In this document: positions 35,623 to 47,000 of the stretch, in pieces
How positions within the stretch are numbered: position 1 is the first letter of the stretch
Layout: the number at the start of each line of letters is the position of its first letter
Assembly (NCBI GenBank): GCA_031001845.1
Contig: JARNGD010000016.1
Span: 124,001-188,000, forward strand
DNA from: Achaetomiella virescens
Lineage: Eukaryota > Ascomycota > Sordariomycetes > Sordariales > Chaetomiaceae
DNA length: 64,000 nt
Reading direction: 5' to 3'
Position numbers and translations under genes: made by a program
Notes under the pieces: generated by a model
The model's input: only the letters and a program-made list of their open reading frames with translations
Told to the model about the DNA's origin: nothing
The model's database searches: none

Positions 35623-36077
35623 CAAAGGAAAATCGTGCCTGTAAAAGGCTGAACTAAAAACCTCTGCCTCCCCTATTCTGATCTGAATCCGTCGAATCCT
35701 CCTACTCCAGTGAAAAGAAGGCTAGGTGGCTAATTGGGCTAGTGGTCTCGCCTAGTTCTAGCCGAATAGCTAGCCTATACTCTAGGAGCCTCCTAGAGCC
35801 TAGTAACACCCAATAACCTTCCTTGCAAGCCCTCTCTCCTTGTTTCCCCCCCCCTTGAAGTCCTGTATAGGCCCCCGAGAGCGTATTACTGTGACCGGCC
35901 AAGTACTTTGTGTTAAATCTAGCTATAGTAGGTACTATAGCAGAGGGACTATAACTACCTGTCAAACCTAGCTATAGTAGGTGCTATAGCAGAGGGACTA
36001 TAAGTACCCTATAGCTGGGTTGTACAGCCTGTAAGTATAGTAGTAGGTTTAAGGTGGTGGTACGAATCCCAACCGAC
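35623..36077. other. Intergenic region with a tandem repeat, no gene
   Basis: Nothing coding was recognised. The sequence becomes TA-rich from about 35740. It ends with CCGAC, the target duplication of gypsy element C. Confidence 0.5.
35919..36009 (+). repeat. Two-copy 49-bp tandem repeat
   Basis: The unit starts CTAGCTATAGTAGGT and runs through CTATAGCAGAGGGACTATAA. It is present at about 35919-35967 and 35968-36009 (second copy slightly short) with few differences. No element assigned. Confidence 0.8.
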
Positions 36078-36315
36078 TGTGACGGAGAGCGCACCCAGGG
36101 CGCACCCAAGGCGCACCAAAGGCGCACTTAGGGTTGGGGTTGTAAGTGCGCTTCCGCACTGGGAATAGCTTCCTGGCAGGGGGTTCCCCTTTTCCCACGC
36201 ATCGCGGGGCCTATATTCCTACCTTTTCCCTCTCTCCTCTCAGCTTTCGATTAGCAGAATTGAGTAGTATTAGCAGCGCCTTCGAGCCTCGCCCATATAT
36301 TGCTCGTCCCTCACA
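36078..36315 (+). repeat. Left LTR of gypsy C
   Basis: It runs from TGTGACGGAGAGCGCACCC to ATTGCTCGTCCCTCACA, 238 bp. CA/TG are mostly preserved. Confidence 0.92.
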
Positions 36316-39223
36316 ATCGAAAGCTCAAACCCACCGCCTAGGAAGGCTCAAGAATATCCACCGAAAGAACCGTCTGGCAGCCGAAGGCGCCGACCGAACC
36401 GAAGAAACTAGTAGCTGCGTTGCGCGCCCTGACGAACGAAGTGCCTGGCTACGTTCCGCGCCGGCGAGGAACCAGAAGAATCTGAAACGGCTGCTTGAAG
36501 CGCCTAAAGAAGCGAAGAATCGAAAGAACCGACTATAGCTGCATTGCGCGCCTGGAGACCAACGAATGAAGCTGCAATGACATACCCGAACGACCTATAG
36601 GATACTCCTAGCACCGAGACACCCGCCTATAGGCGTTGAAGAAGCTACCGAACGCTCCGCTTATGCGAAAGGAAAGTAGAAGACGAAGAATGACCTCGCT
36701 ACTAAGCTGGCTTAGCGAGACGCCTAGATTGCCAAGCTCTTTCAACTACTCGCTGACGCCTACAATGGCGCCTATCAAGAGCCCGAAGAGCCCGAGGAAA
36801 CGACCGAACGAGGAAGACCGATGCGCGGCTAGACTAAAGACATCGAGCCGACGCCGGTAAGCGCCAGCTAGAAGAGCGACAGGCTCCTAGACCCTCCTAT
36901 CTTTTACAACGAGGCTGAAAAGGATACGATGAAGTTTGAAGTATAGCACCGAGCTATCTCGAAGAAGCTAGAAGTCAACGCCGATCGCTTCGCTAGCGAT
37001 ATAGCTAAGCAAGCGTATATCGAGAGCCGTATAGGTAGAAGGGTAGCCAACGCGCTAGCGCCCACTTATAGGATACTTATCTAGACCTAGTTTCTTCCTT
37101 GCGTAAGCTCCTAGACTACTTATAGCGCGAATACTCGAACCCGAACTAAGTCGAAGAAGCCCTTAATATATTTAATAGGCTTAAGCTAGCGACCTCTACC
37201 GACTTCGCCTCTTTTAAGAACGACTTCATTAGGTTGGCTAGCGAATTAGGCTATAATATATCTAAGTAGAAGGCCGAATTCCGTAGCCGGCTTACCCCTA
37301 CGTTGTAGACTATAGTAGTACTTCTATATATAGACCCTATATATTGATTTCAACCGGTTTGCTATATTATATTTGAATATCGCCTAGTCAATAAGCAGGC
37401 TATAAGCTAGATAACGGAGCTATGCTAGGAATCGGTATATGGTATATATAATAGGGGGGTAATCGCTATAGTAATCGCCTAACCCCTATACCTGCTAAGC
37501 TGAATACTAACGACGTCTAGCGGCTATACGACGAAGGCCGCTACTTTATCTACTAGGAAAAGGGCATCTATTGAGGGACTGCCCTAAAAGAGCCGTAAAG
37601 CTAGCCTATACTACCAATCCCAACTACGAATCCTATATTATATACCTATAGTCCCGATAGGCATCTAACCTAGTACCTTCGCCCCCTAATTTAGCGATAG
37701 CGAGCTAGAATAGTACCTAACCCGAAGAACTTAGCGATTCGGAAAACTAAATACCCTAAGTAAAATTAACTCCCTCCTAGGGATGAAATCGACTATAGTA
37801 TATAAGAATCCGGACTTCCTCGCGAGGTACCTTAGCGGCAAGCCTTTTCTAACCTCCTATATCTTATTATTTAATAGAAGTTCGTTAACTACCTATAATG
37901 CTCTAGTTAATACGGGAGCGAATAGCTACCTCTTTATTAATAGGAAGTTTAGCAAGTAACTAGTTAAATGACTAGGTTATAAGAGATTCTCTAATTTTAA
38001 ACCTCACCCTATTAGGGGCTTTAATAGTTCTATCTCCTAGACTATTAATCTTGCCTTAAGATAATCTAATAGTCTAGAATCGAATAATTAAGAACGAATA
38101 GCTGATCGTCGTCGATTTGTTATACGAAGTTATTATTAGCTAGAAATAGCTCGACTTCTATAATATATTGGCCGATTATAGACGCCGAAGACTATTATTC
38201 CTACCTAAGTAGGAACCTAACCTTGATTGGAAAAGAAAGATGAATATATAATTAGACTAGTTACCCGCGAAGCTACTAGACCCAAAGGATATCGAGGATA
38301 TCCGACGCTACGAAAGACTAATAGAAGAAGAGGACCATCGCCGCTATATAGGCCGAGCCGCGGTCAAGAAGCGAATCGCTAAACTAAGGTATAGGCGAAT
38401 GTAGAACCTAGGACTTAGAAAGTACTAAAGAAAGTAACGATTTTACCTTGGCTAGCCGAACCCTTAAAGTCCCAACTAGCTACGCTATAAGACAAGGGCG
38501 TCGCCAAGATGGAATAGAATCTTTAGGATCTTCCTCCTCCGACTAGGTAACCCGAGGAAGTAGAACCCCGGAAGCTGGCAACGATAGTTGATCTATTAAA
38601 GTAGGGCGTTGATGCCTAGGGGCCCTATATCCTACGTTGTAATGCTATTAGCTAGTATAAATCTCGACCCCCTAATATTATAGTAGTTAGTGCTATTGCC
38701 TTTCAGCAAATCAGCCGAAAAAAGGGGCTATACGCGGCCGTAATAGGCATTACTATACTCCACGAAATCGATAGGATCCTAGAGCTGAAAATAACCCTAG
38801 AGGGCGAGGATGAGCAATTACGTTGATAGCACTCGAACGGGTGCCTGCTTATTACTACGACTTCCTCGACGTATTTAGTAAGGCCGAATCCGATATGCTA
38901 CCCCTACTCTAACTAAATATAGACTATAAGATAGAACTCCTACTAGAATCGAACCTAGGAGACCTTAGCTATACTAGCTTGTAGAGGCTCTCCGCCGAAG
39001 AGCTAGAAGCGGCCCGGAAATATCACCGAGAACCTATAGAAGGGCTTTACCAAGCTAAGCAATGTACTATAGGCGGCACCGATCCTGTTCGCCATCAAGG
39101 GCGATAGAAGCCTTCGTTTCTATATCGACTACTATAAGCTGAATGCGATGACTAAGAAGGATCAGTACCTACTACCTCTAATTGACGAAACCCTAGCCCG
39201 AATAGCCCAAGTAAAGATCTTTA

Positions 39224-41083
39224 ACGTGGATTATCATGAGTGGGCTATATCAGTGAGTGGGCCACTTTGGATGCGACGCGCCACCTCTATACTCAACATC
39301 GATTTTCTCATCAACCCAACATGCCTCCTAATTCAAAGGAATCCAGGGTAATCCTGGCCCTCGAAGCTCTTCAGAACAATAAAAAGCTTAGTATACGAAC
39401 CGCAGCTAAGATCTATAACGTTCCCTGTATGACCTTAGCCCGACGACGCGTCGGCTAGCCTGCATAACGTAATGCTGCACCCAAGTTAAAGAAGCTCACT
39501 CAATTAGAAGAGCAGACGATAGTTCAACACGTGATTGAGCTATATACACGCGCATTCCCACCTAGATTGTGTGGTGTAGAAGATATGGCCAACCAACTAC
39601 TACGTATATGCGGCGCGCCCCCTGTCGGCAAGCTCTAGGCGTATTGGTTTGTCAAACGCCAGCCAGAGCTCTATATACGTTATGCCTGTCGATACGACTA
39701 CTAGAGGGCTAAATGCGAGGATCCGAAGGTTATTGGCAAGTGGTTTACGCTTATACGAAATACTAAGGCCAAGTATAGCATCGTGGATGATAATATCTAC
39801 AACTTCGACGAGACCGGGTTCATAATGGGTATAATCTGCCTAGGCATAGTAGTTACGACCTCGGATAGCTTCGGCAGGGCAAAACTAGCCTAGCCTAGCA
39901 ACTACGAGTAGGCAATAGTAATCTAGGGAGTTAATGCCCTCGGCTGGGCCATCCCTCCCTTCATTATCCTAGCCGCGTAGTACTACCTTGCTAACTAGTA
40001 TACTAAGTGCAATCTCCTAGCCGATTAGCGCATCGCAACTACTGAGAATGGCTGGACTACTAATATAGTAGGCCTAGATTGGATCAAGCACTTCGACTTC
40101 TATACGGCACCTCGTATAAAGGGCAAAAAGCGGTTGTTGATCCTCGATGGCTACGAAAGCTACTACTCTACCGAATTCGAGCTCTACTACTAGGAGAACG
40201 ACATCATTATACTCTATATGCCTCCGCACTCCTCCTATAAGCTCTAGCCACTCGATATTAGCTGCTTTAGACTATTGAAGTAGTTATATAGTCGCTAGAT
40301 TAAGGACTTAATGCGCGCGTATATCAACTACGTTAGCAAGCTCGAGTTCCTCTATAGCTTTCGCGAGGCCTTCTTTGCTTCTATAATGGAGAAGAATATA
40401 TAGGGTAGCTTTATAGGGGCTAGCCTAGTGCTATACGATCTAGAGAGGGTACTTTCTAAGCTAGATATAAAGCTTCGTATACTAATACCCCTAAGCTTAC
40501 GGCCTAATACTACGCAATCCTGGGTCTTCCAGACACTATATAACCCCCGAGAAGCCGAATCGTAGTCAACGCTCATCGAGACTCGCATTGCTAACCACCA
40601 AAATAGCTCCCTAACCTCGATGTTAGCTGCTATAGACCAGCTTACTAAGGGTACGATAGCTATAATGCACTAGGTGGCTCTCCATCAGGCAGAGGTCTCC
40701 ACACTCCGTAAGGCCAATGAGGTACTAAGCAAGCGCCGGAAGGCTAAAAAAACACGTATACGGCTTGGGGGCTCACTTACTATATAAGAAGTAAAAGATC
40801 TACTAGACTAGAAGGTCGTAGGTAGGGAGGTAGCACAAGAAACGTAGCCGGATAGAAGTGGTGTAGGGGGTTACGTGCGAGGATTCGGTGCTATAGTATA
40901 TATGGTAAGCCTAGCTATAATGCGCGCACTTGCTAGGAGGCTGCGGAAGCTTTAGATTCAGCTATTTCTGATGTAATTATAGTTGGTTCCTAATATTGAT
41001 GTATTGCAATTGAGGATGGTTTGTTGTAGGGTAGTAAAAAGTGGCCCACTCACTGATATAGCCCACTCACTGATAATCCACGT
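39224..41083 (+). mobile_element. Fot1/pogo-like element 3, in the RT domain of gypsy C
   Basis: The ends are ACGTGGATTATCATGAGTGG and its inverse, with TA duplicated (39222-39223 and 41084-41085). It is 1860 bp with nothing inserted, so it is the best reference copy here. Taking it out with one TA restores the host RT reading KIF-TKIDIR. Confidence 0.95.
39321..40980 (+). pseudogene. Transposase remnant of Fot1-like element 3
   Basis: The start at 39321 gives MPPNSKESRVILALEALQ and a Psq helix-turn-helix (LSIRTAAKIYNVPCMTLARRR). A Tc5/CENP-B-like region and then a DDE core follow: IYNFDETGFIMG (first Asp), LILDGYESYYSTEF (second) and MPPHSSYKL-PLD with a downstream acidic site. The C-terminal basic helix and zinc-knuckle remnant (YGKPSYNARTC) close it. 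Several TAG/TAA codons interrupt it; they sit at expected Gln/Trp positions, as RIP gives. Confidence 0.88.
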
Positions 41084-41227
41084 TACGAAGATTGATATTC
41101 GGCAAGCCTTTTACCGGATCCGAATCAGCCCTAAATCCAAGGACTTGACGACCTTTCGAACGCGGTATAGCGCGTATAAGTTCAAAGTGATGCCCTTCGG
41201 CTTGACCAACGGACCTGCAACCTTCTA

Positions 41228-43072
41228 ACGTGCATGATAAGCGAGTGAGCTAGATAAGCGAGTGAGCCACTTTTCCACGCGTCGTACCACTTCTATACTC
41301 AACATCAACTCCTTATATAACCCAAGATGCCTTGCACTTCAAAAGAAGCTAGGGTAGTAATGGCCCTTGAAGCCCTTCAAAACGACGAAGATCTTAGTAT
41401 CAGAGCTGCAGCCAAGATCTACAATGTCGACCGTATAACTCTCGTACGACAACGCAACGGCAAGCCTATACGACGCGATCTTCCAGCCAACTCGCGTAAG
41501 CTTATAGATCTAGAAGAGGAAACGATACTTTAGTATATCATTGAGCTATCTGAACGCGCATTCCTACCTAGGTTGAGTGGTGTAGAAGATATAGCCAACC
41601 AACTGCTATACATAACGCGACGCGCCCCCTATCGGCAAACGCTGGGCTTATAATTTCGTTAAGCGCTAGCCAGACCTCTATACGCGTTATACGTGTAGAT
41701 ACGACTACTAGAGGGCCAAGTACGAGGATCCGAAGGTCATCGGAGAGTGGTTTGCACTTATACGAAATACCAAGGTAAAGTACGGGATTATAGATGACGA
41801 TACCTATAACTTCGATAAGACTGGGTTTATAATGGTATAGTGTGTTACGACCTCGGATGGCTTCGGCAGGGCAAAACTAGCCTAGCCTAGCAACTACGAG
41901 TAGGCAACGGTGATCTAAGGAGTTAATGCCCTTAGCTAGGCTATCCCGCCCTTCATCATCCTAGCTATATAGTACTACCTCGCTAACTAGTATACCGAAT
42001 GCAACCTCCTAGCTAACTAGCGTATCGCCACTACCAATAACGGCTGGACTACTAATGTAGTAGGCCTAGATTAGATCAAGCACTTCAACTTCTAATAGCA
42101 CCTCGTATAAAGGGCAAGAACCGGTTGTTGATCCTCGACGGCTACGAAAGCCACTACTCTACCGAATTCAAGCTCTACTACAAGGATAATAACATTATTA
42201 CGCTCTATATACCTCTATACTCCTCGTATAAGCTCTAGCCATTCGATGTTAGCTGCTTTGGGCCATTGAAGCAGTTATACGGCCGCCAGATTAAGGACTT
42301 GATACGCGCGTATATCAACTATATCAGCAAGCTCAAGTTCCTTTACGGCTTTCGCGAGGCCTTCTTTGCTTCTATAACGGAAAAGAATATATAGGGTAGC
42401 TTTACAGGGGCTGGCCTAATGCCGTACGACCTAGATAGGGTACTTTCCAAGCTAGATATCAAGCTTCGTACACCAATACTACTAAACTTACCGCCTATCA
42501 CCGTACAACCCTAGGTCTTCTAGACACCAAACAACCCCCGAGAAGCCGAATCGCAGTTAACGCTCATCAAGACTCGCATTGCCAACTACTAAAAAGCTCA
42601 CCAACTTCAATGTTGGCTGCTATTAACCAACTTACTAAGGGCATAATAGCTGTAATGCACCAGGTAGCCCTCCTTCGGTCAGAGGTCTCTTCGCTCTATA
42701 AGGCCAATAAGGCACTAAGCAAGCGCCGGTATACTAAAAAAACACGTATATAGCTTGGAGGGTCACTTACTATACAAGATGCAAAGGATCTACTAGATTA
42801 GAACGCCGTAGGTGGGGAGGTAGTATAGGAAACGCAGCCGGATGGTGGTGGTTCAGGGGGGGCTTGTACGAAGGTTCGGTGATATAGGTATACGGCAAGC
42901 CTAGCCATAATGCCCGCACTTGCTAGGAGGCTGCAGAATCATCTGATTCATCTATTTCTAATATAATTATAGTTGGTTCCTAGTATTGTAGTGTAGTAAT
43001 TAAGGATTGTTGTTGTAGTGTAGTAAAAAGTGGCTCACTCGCTTATCTAGCTCACTCGCTTATCATGCACGT
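41228..43072 (+). mobile_element. Fot1/pogo-like element 4, also in the RT domain of gypsy C
   Basis: The ends are ACGTGCATGATAAGCGAGTG and its inverse, with TA duplicated (41226-41227 and 43073-43074), 1845 bp. The TA target was itself part of a TAG codon that RIP would make from CAG: the host reads GPATF-stop-RFIN where relatives have Gln. This copy is a different subfamily from element 3, with TAAGCGAGTG in place of TCAGTGAGTG. Confidence 0.94.
41327..42960 (+). pseudogene. Transposase remnant of Fot1-like element 4
   Basis: The start at 41327 gives MPCTSKEARVVMALEALQ. The helix-turn-helix LSIRAAAKIYNVDRITLVRQR continues open to 41533. The DDE core lies in 41770-42320 and a zinc-knuckle remnant (YGKPSHNARTC) near 42895-42935. 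Scattered stops and at least one frame change make it inactive. Confidence 0.85.
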
Positions 43073-43569
43073 TAGCGGTTTATCAACAATACGCTGATGG
43101 GCTACCTCGACGACTTCTGTAGCGCCTATATCGACGATATCCTGATCTTCTCGGCTACGTAAGAGGAGTACGAGATCTATATTTGCCGCGTTTTAGAACG
43201 CCTACACGAGGCTGGGTTGCAGGCCGACTTGAGGAAGTACGAGTTCTACGTTATAGAGACCAAATTCCTCAGGTTTATCGTCGGGACTAAGGGCATTGCT
43301 CCTAACCCCTAGAAGCTAGAAGCAGTCCGCAATTGGGAGGTCCCAACTACCGTCAAGTAGGTGCAATCCTTCCTTAGCTTCTACAACTTCTATCGCCGTT
43401 TCATCTACGAATATAGGCATATTGCCCGTCCCTGACCAACTTGACTAAGAAGGACGCATCATTCGTTTATATACAAGATTACTAATGCGTATTCGAGGAG
43501 CTGAAGAAGCGCCTCCTCGCTAGACTAGTCCTAGCCCACTTTTAGTATAGCTAGCCAACCGCGTTAAAA

Positions 43570-44000
43570 TGTGACGAACGGTCTATCCCTGCGTCTAAGA
43601 GGGACTCCTGAAGGTTGACTGGGGTCGGGATGACTGTTTGGTAGAGCCAAAAGGTCTACAACAGAAAGCATAATCGATGCAACTATCTTAATAGTACTAG
43701 TATAAAGACTGTGATTGCTTACTGGAGAGCTCCTAAAGCCCTCTAGAACGAGTGACTATATACTAACTACATTGTATGCTCTTGAGTGCTCTCGAGAGCT
43801 CCCTAGAGCTTCCTACTCTTAAGTGCTCTCGAGAGCTCCCTAGAGCTCTTTCTAATTGGCCCAATCCTAGGAGCTCTCTCGTGCTCTCGAGAGCTCCTTA
43901 GAGCAGCTCCTGATTGGCTCCTAATGATTAGCTCGGGTACGCCCTACGCCACCCGCGGGTTGTCCTACTTACAACGCTCCTATTGGCCTATTTTGTAATA
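43570..44000 (-). repeat. Left (3') LTR of gypsy F
   Basis: Begins TGTGACGAACGGTCTATCC. It contains three copies of GTGCTCTCGAGAGCTCC, each centred on the CTCTCGAGAG palindrome (43790-43905). About 431 bp. Confidence 0.9.
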
Positions 44001-47000
44001 CGATGCCCCCTCTCAAGGTCGACGTCCCGGCGACTATACTCCTTCTATATCCTGAAATAGCGCTAATAGCCCTGCCTTCTAACTTATAGGAAATCCTCCT
44101 TCCCTATCCTGCTATTCTTATTCGTTATGCTGACCGTATTCGAAAGAGAAGAGTTTAAGCTAGGTCGAGTACCTAACGTCGATTCCGTCTTGCCGACCTA
44201 ACCTCTTCGGGCTTCCTAATGCCTAAGTGTTCGTACTACTACGAGTATAGGCTCGATTGCCAAGTATCTGGCATATCCAAACGCTATAATCATTGCAACC
44301 GTTAACCATCCTTCTTGCGATGTCTGGGTATCGATCCCGGAATATATGAGTTTTTCCCTTCCCCTAGCTATAGCTCTACTTTCCTAACGACTTTAGTTCG
44401 TTCCTTTATTTCCAAGAAGGATAGGCTTGATTAGGAAGAGGAAGAAACCTTGGCAAAGCTTCTCCGTCTTCGTAAATAGAAGCGTGCCCTCGAAGAACGG
44501 GTGAAGAAAGCGGTATCTCGGGAGTTGCGGGATATCTCGGAGCTAGAGCGGGAGGAGGCGCTAGCTACTTCGTCTATAAGTCCTTTAGTTACCTCCGCCC
44601 CTTCGGACCCCTATATCGGGTTCGACTAGCTGGCTGATCCCTCTATAGATTTGAACGTTCGGGGGAGGTCCTTCGTTCCTAGCCTCCTAGGGTTCTGCGG
44701 TAGAAGTCCTCCAATTTCTTAGGGTAGTAGAGGTTCTTGATAGGTTCCTACAAGTTGTCTTCGTATCTAAAGTCTAGCTATTTGACGAGGTATTCGAGTC
44801 GTCCGTTATTGAGTTATAAATCGAGAATTTCTTTAACATCCTATTCTTCTTCTTCGTCTTTAGCCTCGATGTTGGTCTCAAGCTATACGCTCCTAGGTGC
44901 TGTTCCAAAAGTGAAATATAAAAGACGTTTGTCCGCAACTTATTATTGCTAGTAAGGATAGTCGATAGTTGGTGTTTCCGATCTTTTCCTCGATCTTGAA
45001 TAGTCTAATCTTCTTGAAGTCGAGTTTCTTCGATAGTCTTTTGTCTATAGATTTCGTAAGATGAGGTAGACTTTGTCTCCCCTCTCTAGGCGAGGCCCCT
45101 CGAGCCGATTCTTCGTAGTACCGCTTTATCTAGTCCCTAACGAACTCGAGTTCCTACTTTAGTCTATTATATAAGGCGTATATTTGTTCCGCCTTTACTA
45201 CTACCCTAGGTACCGCGACGTCTGGTCCCTAGCGTAAGTCTACTTTATAACTAAAGTTCGCAAAGAATAGTATAACTTTTGTAGTCTCGGTGATAGTAGT
45301 ATTATACGCGAGTTAGGCGACTAGTAGCAGGTCGACTTAATTTCTTATTCGAAGTTGATATAGCACTATAGGTATTATTCGATGATCTAGTTTATCCGTT
45401 CCGTCTATCTATCTATCTAAGGGTAGTAGGCTACGAAGGCTTACTCTTGATCCGAGCTTTATCATTAGGGCCTTCTAAAATTTTGAAACGAACTTAGTAT
45501 CTCGATCTATAATCTACTCTTCTAGCTATCTATAGACTAAGGTGACGTTCCTATAGATTACGTCTAAAGTTGCTCTACCGTCTAGGTCTCTTTATATAGG
45601 AGGAAGTATATCTACTTAGTAAGTCGATCTACTACTATAAGGATGCTATCGTACTTTACTCCTATCGTTGTATCTTCTAAGGCTAGTAGCTTTGTAATAA
45701 AGTCTATTGTAACCGAACTCTATAGTCGTTCCGCAACTAGAAAGGTTGTAAAAGGCTATAAGGCTTATATTGTAAGGCCTTTACTTTCTTATAAATATAG
45801 TATTTGCCACGACTTCTACCGTAAACTTTCGGAAGTTTAGGGAAGTCGTAATACTATCTGACCTTCGCAATAGTCTTAGCAATGCCTAGGTATCCTCCGA
45901 GTTTCGACTCGTGGATTTCTTCGACGAGGAAGTTATATTGTAATACGTCGATATAGGCCTTGCCCTTATACTAAAGAGCGTTCCCTTGTCGGTAGACTCC
46001 CTATCTTCTAAGATAGTAGCAATTCTATTCCTATTCCTCGATCTAGTTTAGGTATCTAGCGTCCATTGCTATCCCTTATCCTAATTCTTCTCTAAAGATA
46101 GCGCAATACTCTAAGATCTATTATAGAGGGTATATATCGGCTCTATCCTCTATTGCTAAGATATAGTAACTTCGTAGTCGTTAGTCGGTTAGGATTTATA
46201 CCTCAACGAACCGTCTAGCTATTGTCTAAGTAATAGTAGTACTATCTTAGTGATTCTATTAAAGTGATCTATCCTCCTACTTAAGGCGTCCGCGTATATG
46301 TTTTCCAAGCCTTTCTTATAGCGGATCGTGAAGTTGAACTAGGATAAGAAGTTTGACTAGCAGATATATCGTCCGCTTACTAGTTCCTTTGTAGTCGCGA
46401 AGTATATTAGGTTCTTATAGTCTATAAACCCTGTACTTTATAGGTCGTGCCGCTAAGATATAGTCTCTATTCTCTAAATACTTCGATAATAGCGAGTAAC
46501 TCCTTGTATATATCGGGTAGTTCTCTAAGGTCCTTGGAGCTTCCTGGAAAAGAACGTAACGGGGTATAGCTTGCCGTTCTCGTCTCTCTAACTAAGTTAT
46601 ACTCTAATCGTAAAGTCTAAAGCATTAGATTTGACCTCGAACTACTTCTATAGGTCTAGTAATACAAGTATAGGTTCTATAGTAACTGCTTTATAGATAG
46701 TCTTAAACGCTCGCTTATATTCCACTTGCTATTTAAAGACTATATCCTTTCTTATAAGTTCGTAAGAGGCCTTACAATCGCTAAAGTTCCTAATAAAATA
46801 TTCTAATAAAGTTGATGAATTTAAGGAACCCTCTTACTTCTATAGCACTTGTCGGTATAGGCTAGTCCTAACTACTTTGATTTTCTCTGTTCGATCCGAA
46901 TCTCTCCTAGCGAGATCTCGAATCCTAGGAATACTATCTTCCTAATTAGAACTTACTCTTCTCCTTATTGACTAAGAGCTTATATTTATAGAGTACGTCG

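Noticed and set aside
35919..36009. CRISPR-like array
   Set aside because: There are only two adjacent direct copies without unique spacers, in a fungal genome.
36040..36077. tRNA-like B box (GGTACGAATCCC)
   Set aside because: No matching A box or acceptor-stem pairing was found upstream, so a tRNA gene is not supported.
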